Positions 23,376-29,267 of a stretch of DNA of 29,267 bases are shown here, in pieces; within the stretch, counting starts at the first letter, position 1, and each line of letters begins with the position of its first letter. The translations under genes and the position numbers were made by a program. The notes beneath the pieces are model-generated. The model saw only the letters and a program-made list of their open reading frames with translations, did not search any database and was not told the origin of the DNA. The DNA lies in contig URCV01000020.1 of NCBI GenBank assembly GCA_900546445.1, positions 1 through 29,267 of the forward strand. The letters are read 5' to 3'. The stretch comes from an uncultured Bacteroidales bacterium (GTDB taxonomy: Bacteria > Bacteroidota > Bacteroidia > Bacteroidales > UBA932).

Positions 23376-24803
23376 TTATCTACCTACAGGCTGGAGAATC
23401 CCTTCCAATTCGGTTACGAAGCCCTTGAACACCTTATCGGTGCTCATCAGGTCGCATACTGTATTACAAGAGTGCAATACAGTAGAGTGGTCCTTTCCGC
23501 CCGTTTTCGAGCCTATTACGGACAAAGAGCAGTTCGGAATCATATTCCTGCACAGATACATGGAGATCTGTCTGGCCTGAACGAGCTGTCTCTTCCTGGA
23601 GTTTGACACGAGATCGTCCTTTGTGATGTGGAAGTACTCGCACACTGCCGACTGTACCTTATCTATGGTAAGGTCGCTCTTAGGCTCGGATACGATGTTC
23701 GACAGCACGTTGTTAACCATCTCGATGGAGCAGTCGCGGTGCGTGAAGGTCGAATAGGCCATAAGCGAGATGAGAGAGCCTTCGAGTTCCCTGAAGTTAC
23801 TCTTCACGTTCATCGCGATATAGCGCAGAACCTCGTCCGATATGATGAGACCTTCCCTTCTGCACTTCGACTGGAGCATACTCAGTCTGGTGTTATAGTC
23901 AGGGTGCTTCAACTCCACGGACAATCCCCACTTGAAGCGGGAAAGAAGTCTTTCCTCGAAGTTCTCCAAATCCTTCGGCGCCCTGTCGGAAGTGAGTATC
24001 AACTGCTTTCCGTGCAGGTGAAGGTGGTTGAAAATGCTGAAGAAGGCGCTCTGGTTACCCTGACCGCGCATATCCTGGATGTCGTCTATGATGAGGACGT
24101 CTATCTTCATATAGAATGACAGGAAGTCCGTAAGGATATTACGCTGGGTGGCATCCATATACTTGGTCTTGAATTCGGTACCGGTCACATAGAGCACGGT
24201 GGAGTCAGGATTCTTCTCCTTGATGGCATTACCTATGGCCTGTGCCAAGTGGGTCTTTCCCAATCCGCATCCACCGAATATGAAAAGAGGGTTATATGGA
24301 GTTTCGCCCGGCTTGTTCGAAATCTCGATACCCGTCAAGATTCCCAATTTGTTACACTCTCCCTCTACCAGGGTACTGAATCTGTACTCAGGATTAAGAC
24401 GAGGGTCTATCCTCATCTTCTTTAGTCCCGGGTATACAAGCGCACCCGTACTTCCCGCAGGCTTGATGGAAGAAATGGATACCGGAGGGTTCTGAGCCAC
24501 GGGGCCGGCAGCACCATCTATGTCGACGGACGGCTGCCCCTGTACGGGAGCCACGCGATATCTGAGCTGGGCATTATTACCGATGACTCTTCTAAGGGTC
24601 TTCGTAAGCAAATCGATGAAGTTCTGCTCTATGAAATCTCGGTAGTAAATGGTCGGAACCTCGACGGTGAGGACATCTCCGGATAGCGCGACGAACCTGA
24701 TAGGTTTAAACCAGGTTTCAAACTGCACCGGAAGGATATTGTTCTCAATTATACGCAGACAATCCTCCCAGACATCACTGCTATGTCTTTGTGTGTCCTG
24801 CAT
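23376..24803 (-). CDS. dnaA: Chromosomal replication initiator protein DnaA
   Basis: Binds DnaA boxes at oriC and opens the origin. The 475 residues contain domain I (about 1-85), a short Pro/Ser/Ala-rich domain II (86-130), the AAA+ domain with Walker A GGCGLGKTH (177-185) and Walker B VLIIDDIQD, the R-finger region LLSRFKWGL, and the C-terminal helix-turn-helix with GGKDHSTVLHSCNTV. The last departs from the usual GGRDHSTVxHA signature by Lys for Arg and Ser for Ala. First gene of an operon with pepD and rpe. A 230-bp AT-rich region precedes it. Confidence 0.97.
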   Translation of the reverse strand: MQDTQRHSSDVWEDCLRIIENNILPVQFETWFKPIRFVALSGDVLTVEVPTIYYRDFIEQNFIDLLTKTLRRVIGNNAQLRYRVAPVQGQPSVDIDGAAGPVAQNPPVSISSIKPAGSTGALVYPGLKKMRIDPRLNPEYRFSTLVEGECNKLGILTGIEISNKPGETPYNPLFIFGGCGLGKTHLAQAIGNAIKEKNPDSTVLYVTGTEFKTKYMDATQRNILTDFLSFYMKIDVLIIDDIQDMRGQGNQSAFFSIFNHLHLHGKQLILTSDRAPKDLENFEERLLSRFKWGLSVELKHPDYNTRLSMLQSKCRREGLIISDEVLRYIAMNVKSNFRELEGSLISLMAYSTFTHRDCSIEMVNNVLSNIVSEPKSDLTIDKVQSAVCEYFHITKDDLVSNSRKRQLVQARQISMYLCRNMIPNCSLSVIGSKTGGKDHSTVLHSCNTVCDLMSTDKVFKGFVTELEGILQPVGR

Positions 24804-25033
24804 CTTTTAGGAAATCTTTAGTGATGCAAAAGTCGGGGAAAAAAAGTAGATAAAAAAATGATTTTGCTATTGCAAAAGTGGATTTAATTACTTATCGAAT
24901 GTTGAAACCGCATCGAAACGGCTATTTTATAATAACTTAATTTTCAATACTTTATCCGCACGAAAAAGTCGCAACGTATTGATATGACGGTAAGTTATAG
25001 TTTAGAATTATTATAAATTGAAATATACGCGTC
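24804..25033. other. AT-rich region upstream of dnaA
   Basis: No gene. TGCAAAAGT occurs twice (24825-24833 and 24871-24879); on the dnaA strand these read ACTTTTGCA and contain degenerate -7 boxes. An inverted repeat TTTTGC-TATT-GCAAAA lies at 24862-24877. One near-match to a DnaA box is present (TTATCCGCA, 24952-24960, one mismatch to TTATNCACA). One box is not enough to call an origin. Confidence 0.5.
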
Positions 25034-26131
25034 CTACTTGCATCTGGACAGGTTTTCGCCCTCAATTTTGACTATAAAACTGTCCGGATATTCCTTTTTT
25101 ATGGCCTTGAAATTTTTTCTTACTACCTCCAAGGATTCGTCCACGGATATTACATATTTCTTAATCTTTCCCGACGGAAAAACTGCCGGCTCGTAACCTA
25201 AGAAACGAGCATCTCCCCTCTCGAGATTCGACGACACGGCGAAGACCTGGACTCCGTACTTGACCACCGGTTGCGAGACTGCCTGCGTCGCCACGGATTC
25301 CGTGCTTCGAGACGAGCTTTCGATCATCGAGTGCGATGTGGAAGCATCGTACTGCTGCTTGTATTCGGAGAATGCGAGCAGCAGCCTTCGGGCCAATTCC
25401 TGCCTCTGCGCCGGCTTTTTAAGCTGGGCCAAGTTGTCCGGATTGCTGATGAACCCCAATTCTACCAAGACCGCCGGCATAGTGGTCTTCCAGAGTACGT
25501 AGAAAGGGTCTTGGCTCACGCCCCTGTTCACGGTAATGGGTCCGCTCTTAAGGTTCTTGTTTATTATCTGCGCGAAATCGATGCTTTGCTCCAGATGGGC
25601 GCTCTGCATCATAGTCATAAATATATATGAGCTTGGATCCGAAGGGTCGAACCCGCTCTGCTTCGCATTATAGTTGTCGTCCAGCATAATCACCGAGTTC
25701 TCGCGCTTTACCAATTCCAGATTGGCCTTATAAAGGTCGCGATTCTTCTGGGAAGACTGCCCCAGCACGTGGGTCGAGAATCCGGACGAGGTCGTGGAGA
25801 AGGCAGAGTTGATATGGATGGAGATGAAGAGGTCGGCACTGCACTTGTTCGCGATTTCGGCTCTCTGGTCCAGCGAGATGAAGGAATCGTCGCGACGGGT
25901 GAGCACCACCTTCACTTCCGGGTACTTCTCTTTGATCAGGGCTTCGAGGCGCTCTGCGATGTCGAGAGTAAAGGTCTTTTCCTTAGTTTTCCCGTCCTTG
26001 CTTACCGCTCCGGGGTCTTTCCCGCCGTGTCCAGCGTCTATTACGACCGTCTTCAGGGTCAAATCTTCCATAGCCGAAGCCGAGCAGCCCAGCAACAAAA
26101 TAGAAAATAAAATTATATAGACACGTTTCAT
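25034..26131 (-). CDS. N-acetylmuramoyl-L-alanine amidase with C-terminal SPOR-like domain
   Basis: Zinc amidase (Amidase_3 family) that cuts peptide stems off glycan strands, usually during cell separation. Of 365 residues, 1-20 are an export signal containing LLGC (13-16), a good lipobox, so the protein may be a lipoprotein; cleavage after SASA by signal peptidase I is the alternative. Zinc and catalytic residues are visible: H35 (DAGHGGKDPGA), E51, H106 (ISIHINS) and E224 (VLVELGFISN). A Ser-rich linker (about 260-285) leads to a SPOR-like domain at about 289-360, which would target denuded septal glycan. It is divergent from lptD, with 55 bp between them. Confidence 0.94.
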   Translation of the reverse strand: MKRVYIILFSILLLGCSASAMEDLTLKTVVIDAGHGGKDPGAVSKDGKTKEKTFTLDIAERLEALIKEKYPEVKVVLTRRDDSFISLDQRAEIANKCSADLFISIHINSAFSTTSSGFSTHVLGQSSQKNRDLYKANLELVKRENSVIMLDDNYNAKQSGFDPSDPSSYIFMTMMQSAHLEQSIDFAQIINKNLKSGPITVNRGVSQDPFYVLWKTTMPAVLVELGFISNPDNLAQLKKPAQRQELARRLLLAFSEYKQQYDASTSHSMIESSSRSTESVATQAVSQPVVKYGVQVFAVSSNLERGDARFLGYEPAVFPSGKIKKYVISVDESLEVVRKNFKAIKKEYPDSFIVKIEGENLSRCK

Positions 26132-26132
26132 A

Positions 26133-26163
26133 TTGGGAAACTTGGAATTATGTTTTATCTTTG
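26133..26163 (+). promoter_or_regulatory. Putative lptD promoter
   Basis: TTG at 26133-26135, 20-bp spacer, TATCTTTG at 26156-26163 (perfect -7). Leader of 23 nt to the TTG start at 26187. Confidence 0.6.
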
Positions 26164-26171
26164 CAAAATTG

Positions 26172-26179
26172 CAAATTTA
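26172..26179 (-). promoter_or_regulatory. Putative -7 element for the amidase gene
   Basis: Minus-strand TAAATTTG fits TAnnTTTG, 40 nt before the amidase ATG at 26131. It faces and overlaps the lptD promoter region. No good -33 box. Confidence 0.4.
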
Positions 26180-26186
26180 AGAAAAA

Positions 26187-28913
26187 TTGCACAAATACAG
26201 TTATACACATACATTACTTATATTAAGTATACTGGTCTTTTTCTGTACAGAAGCATTTGCACAGAGACCTGATCGTTCCCGCAAGCCGCTTGCCGGAGGA
26301 GCACGCCCTAAAAAGGAGGCCGCCGCTCCCGATTCGGCTATGCGTGCCCGTGCGGACAGTCTGGCGAAGGCCGATTCCCTGTTTAGGTTAGACTCACTGA
26401 ACCAGCTCAGTTACAGCTCGTTGAAGCAGCCTACATTCTCTAACGCGCGCGACTCCATAGTGGAAGTGTTTACCGACGGAAAGAGAATGATACACTACTA
26501 CGGCGAGGTGACCGTGAAATATCAGGACATGACCCTGACGGCCGAGAGAATGGACTACGACATGAATACCGGAGTGGTCTATGCGAGAGGCGTTCTGGAC
26601 ACCCTTACCGGAGAATGGAAGGGACTTCCGGTGATGGTTCAGGGGAAGCAGTCCTATAAGATGCACGAGATCAGGTATAACTTCAACAGCCAGAAAGTAA
26701 GCATCAAACAGGCTCTCACCCAGGAAGACGAAGGCCTTCTGCACGGTCAGCACATTAAGATTATGCCTGACAAGAGTATGAACGTGGAGCACGGAAAATA
26801 CACGGTCTGCGACTTGGAGCACCCTCACTACTGGATGGAACTTTCAGTGGCCAAGGTGGTTACCAAGCCTACCAGAAAAACCGTATTCGGCCCGGCCCAC
26901 TTGGTGGTGGCCGACGTGCACATACCTTTCATAGGCATACCTTTCGGATTCATTCCTAAAAAGCCGGAGCGAGCCACGGGTCTTCTTATGCCTACGTTCG
27001 GAGAGGAAAACGCCCGAGGTTTCTTTATGAGAGATGCGGGTATGTACTTCGTATTCGGAGACTATCTGGACCTGTCGGTCACAGGAGACTACTACACGCT
27101 GGGTTCTTGGGGAGTGGACGTAAACTCCAGATATAAGGTTAATTACAAATTCAACGGTAATCTTTCCTTCAACTACTCGCACGACCAGACGGGAGAAAAA
27201 GGCGCACCGGACTTCTTCTCGTCGAGTAACTTCGGTATCAAGTGGAGTCACTCGCAGGATTCGAAGGCCAGGCCGGGAACCACTTTCAGTGCTTCGGTTA
27301 ACTTCTCCAGCCCGTCGAACAACAGATATAACTCACACTCGGTCAACGAAGCCTTGCAGAACCAAGTAAGCTCTTCCATCTCCTATTCGAAGAACTGGAA
27401 CGGTAAGGTGAATCTGTCCATGAACTTGCTGCACAACCAGAACTCGCGAGACAGCTCCTATGCCTTCACGCTTCCTAACATCACACTGTCGGTGAGCACG
27501 TTCTACCCTTTCAAGCAGAAGAACAGAGTGGGTAAGGAAAAGGCCTGGGAGAAAATCTCCTTCGGTTACAACACCTCCATCCAGAATAAGATCAACTTCA
27601 AGGCTAAGGAGTTCGGACAGCCTGGATTCACGGACAAGTTCAAGAACGGAATGACCCATAACTTCAGCATAGGACTTCCTAGTTTCCAGCTATTCAAGTA
27701 TTTGAACTTCACCCCTTCGGTATCGTATAGCCAGAACTGGTTCTTCAGGTCCAGCGAAGCCATATATAATAAAGAGACGGATAAGGTGGAACTCGTGGAA
27801 GGCAAGCAGTTCGGCTCCTTCGGCATCACGCAGAACTACTCCGGGTCCGTTAGTATGAGTACCCGAATCTATGGTATGTTCAACTTCGGAAAGTATAGTA
27901 AGGTGCAGGCCATAAGGCACGTAATCTCGCCTTCCGTATCGCTGTCCATCAGCCCTGAAAAGGGTACGTACGCGAACGGTTACCGCACGCTCTACTATAC
28001 CGACGTTAACGGAAACGACAAGGAGTACCAGTATAACATCTACCAGGGCCAACTCTATTCCGCTCCGGGAAAGGGCAAAAGCGCCACGGCCAGCATCTCG
28101 ATTGGCAATAACCTCGAGGCGAAAGTCCGCGATTATGCAGACTCTACCGGCAAGGGCAGCAAGAAGGTAAAGCTTCTGGACCAGTTCAACATCTCCACCG
28201 GCTATAATTTCCTGGCAGACTCGCTGAAGATGCGCACCATCAGCACTTCTATGAGTACTAACCTTTTCAACAAGGTTAACATCAGTGGTAGTGCGGCCTT
28301 CGACCCATACGCCATAGACAAGAAAGGCAAGACCTATAACAAATTTGCCATTCTCGCAGGACAGGGACTCGCCAGATTCACCACGGCTTCCCTCTCCGCT
28401 TCGTATTCGCTGTCCGGAAAGGGCACGATCGACGGTAACGACGGACGCGAGAACAGCTCGGGCGAAGGAGCGGCAAACTACTATCAGAGAATCTACTACC
28501 ACCCTGTTACAGGCGAATACATACCGGGAGGATGGCTTTACTATACTAATCCTAACGTGCCGTGGTCGCTGAACTTCAGCGGTAGCTTCAGGTATAACAA
28601 GAGCTATAACTATGATTCGGCTAACGACGTATTGAAGACAAAGAATACCTTCACCACCACGCTGAACGTGACCGGTAACATCAAGCTCACCCCAAGACTG
28701 AACATCAACGCATCTTCGGGTTATGACTTCGTGGCGAAAAAAATCACCACCACCCAAATGAACGCCACCTACGACCTGCATTGCTTCAACATCACCTTCT
28801 CGTGGGTGCCTGTGGGTACTTGGAAGCAATATAGTTTCAAGATTGCGGCCAATGCTGCCTCGCTCGCCGACCTTCTCAGGTTCAAAAAGAGCAGCAGTTA
28901 TTGGGATAATTAA
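26187..28913 (+). CDS. lptD: LPS-assembly protein LptD (Bacteroidetes type)
   Basis: Outer-membrane barrel that inserts lipopolysaccharide into the outer leaflet. Protein of 908 residues with signal peptide HKYSYTHTLLILSILVFF then CTEAFAQ. An Ala/Asp/Ser-rich stretch leads to an LptA/OstA-like domain at about 85-200 (HYYGEVTVKYQDMTLTAERM, YARGVLDTLTGEWKG). Then come the conserved YTVCDLEHPHYWM region and a long C-terminal beta-barrel full of aromatic strands, as in Bacteroidetes LptD. The start must be TTG 26187: an in-frame TAA lies at 26178-26180, and the next ATG is at codon 52, after the signal peptide. Divergent from the amidase; rho follows about 100 bp downstream. Confidence 0.93.
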   Translation: MHKYSYTHTLLILSILVFFCTEAFAQRPDRSRKPLAGGARPKKEAAAPDSAMRARADSLAKADSLFRLDSLNQLSYSSLKQPTFSNARDSIVEVFTDGKRMIHYYGEVTVKYQDMTLTAERMDYDMNTGVVYARGVLDTLTGEWKGLPVMVQGKQSYKMHEIRYNFNSQKVSIKQALTQEDEGLLHGQHIKIMPDKSMNVEHGKYTVCDLEHPHYWMELSVAKVVTKPTRKTVFGPAHLVVADVHIPFIGIPFGFIPKKPERATGLLMPTFGEENARGFFMRDAGMYFVFGDYLDLSVTGDYYTLGSWGVDVNSRYKVNYKFNGNLSFNYSHDQTGEKGAPDFFSSSNFGIKWSHSQDSKARPGTTFSASVNFSSPSNNRYNSHSVNEALQNQVSSSISYSKNWNGKVNLSMNLLHNQNSRDSSYAFTLPNITLSVSTFYPFKQKNRVGKEKAWEKISFGYNTSIQNKINFKAKEFGQPGFTDKFKNGMTHNFSIGLPSFQLFKYLNFTPSVSYSQNWFFRSSEAIYNKETDKVELVEGKQFGSFGITQNYSGSVSMSTRIYGMFNFGKYSKVQAIRHVISPSVSLSISPEKGTYANGYRTLYYTDVNGNDKEYQYNIYQGQLYSAPGKGKSATASISIGNNLEAKVRDYADSTGKGSKKVKLLDQFNISTGYNFLADSLKMRTISTSMSTNLFNKVNISGSAAFDPYAIDKKGKTYNKFAILAGQGLARFTTASLSASYSLSGKGTIDGNDGRENSSGEGAANYYQRIYYHPVTGEYIPGGWLYYTNPNVPWSLNFSGSFRYNKSYNYDSANDVLKTKNTFTTTLNVTGNIKLTPRLNINASSGYDFVAKKITTTQMNATYDLHCFNITFSWVPVGTWKQYSFKIAANAASLADLLRFKKSSSYWDN

Positions 28914-28932
28914 AATATTTTATTTATCTTTG
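28901..28932 (+). promoter_or_regulatory. Putative rho promoter
   Basis: TTG at 28901-28903 (inside the end of lptD), 21-bp spacer, TATCTTTG at 28925-28932. It implies an mRNA leader of roughly 80 nt. The leader can form small alternative hairpins, for example GAAGA with TCTTC just after the box, possibly relevant to rho autoregulation. Confidence 0.55.
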
Positions 28933-29014
28933 CGAAGATTTTGAATGTCTTCTATAGTATAGACAGACTTGGAATTTCAAGCTGTTTTTAACAATTGACT
29001 AAATATATTTCACA

Positions 29015-29267
29015 ATGCCACATCGTCTATATGACCTTAGTGTAATGAGTCGCGAGGAATTAGAGAAAATTGCTCAAGACTTGGACATTAAATTCTCAAA
29101 GAAAACGGATAACGAAAACTTGGCTTTTATGATTCTCGACGCTGAAGCACAAGCTGTTGCGAAGGGAACTCTCGTAGATGAAAGCCAGCAGAAAGCCCCT
29201 AAGAAGAGAGGCCGCAAGCCTAAGGCTGCACAAGAGTCTACGGAGCAGGCCAAGCCAGCGCAGAAAC
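29015..29267 (+). CDS. rho: Transcription termination factor Rho, N-terminal part (cut by window end)
   Basis: Only the first 84 codons are inside the window. They read MPHRLYDLSVMSREELEKIA, then QDLDIKFSKKTDNENLAFMILDAEAQAVAKG, which fits a Rho N-terminal (SAP-like) domain. This is followed by a basic, Gln/Lys/Pro-rich stretch with the AT-hook-like KKRGRKPKA seen in the long linker of many Bacteroidetes Rho proteins. The RNA-binding and ATPase domains would lie beyond the edge, so the name rests on this N-terminus alone. Other Rho_N-domain proteins are possible. The gene has its own promoter-like sequence after lptD. Confidence 0.75.
   Translation, partial: MPHRLYDLSVMSREELEKIAQDLDIKFSKKTDNENLAFMILDAEAQAVAKGTLVDESQQKAPKKRGRKPKAAQESTEQAKPAQK

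Noticed and set aside
26201..26209. Perfect DnaA-box match TTATACACA in the 5' end of lptD
   Set aside because: About one such match is expected by chance in a window this size, and no cluster of boxes is nearby, so it is not called an origin.

Overview
This window looks like chromosomal core sequence from a member of the Bacteroidetes, most probably the order Bacteroidales. Four things point there: several family-specific genes (HU-CCDC81-type membrane protein, DUF6515 protein, DUF4922 protein, the Bacteroidetes type of LptD); Rho and IspG of the Bacteroidetes type; repeated promoter elements of the Bacteroides form TAnnTTTG, sometimes with a TTG or TTTG about 20 bp upstream; and almost no Shine-Dalgarno sequences. 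Isoleucine codon ATA is used freely in most genes. No plasmid, phage, IS element or CRISPR array was seen.

Layout. Positions 132-905: murI (+). Positions 885-5119: a tightly packed minus-strand operon, HU-type membrane protein, Nudix hydrolase, DUF4922/SpoIID-like protein, then a repeat-rich DUF6515 secreted protein. Positions 5222-5333: tRNA-Asn with a textbook promoter and terminator. Positions 5418-7705: a looser, accessory-looking stretch with an unrecognised gene of foreign codon use, a secreted TPR protein, and a 433-bp intergenic region holding a strong multi-branched palindromic element (7512-7639). Positions 7706-9404: an HD-domain protein, a low-molecular-weight tyrosine phosphatase and a nitroreductase-like lipoprotein. 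Positions 9479-17584: a long plus-strand operon, ligA, rel/spoT, an Ig-like lipoprotein, an outer-membrane barrel and ispG. Positions 17535-20645: rsfS-ftsH-cdsA (-), divergent from birA (+, 20703-21302). Positions 21280-24803: dnaA-pepD-rpe (-). Positions 25034-26131: an N-acetylmuramoyl-L-alanine amidase (-), divergent from lptD (+, 26187-28913). The window ends inside rho.

How the genes work together. Most are housekeeping: envelope building (murI, amidase, cdsA, lptD, outer-membrane barrel), DNA replication and joining (dnaA, ligA), stringent response (rel), isoprenoid synthesis (ispG), protein quality control (ftsH), ribosome silencing (rsfS), biotinylation (birA) and central metabolism (rpe, pepD). 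The genome is very compact. Genes within operons overlap or nearly touch, and all four convergent protein-gene pairs overlap tail to tail. Only one clear intrinsic terminator is visible. Several proteins are shorter than their usual Bacteroidetes relatives (IspG, BirA, the SpoIID-like domain).

The least explained features are the structured palindromic element at 7512-7639, the foreign-looking gene at 5418-6101, the promoter boxes placed only 4-6 nt before several start codons, and the 45/135-bp tandem repeats in the DUF6515 gene.
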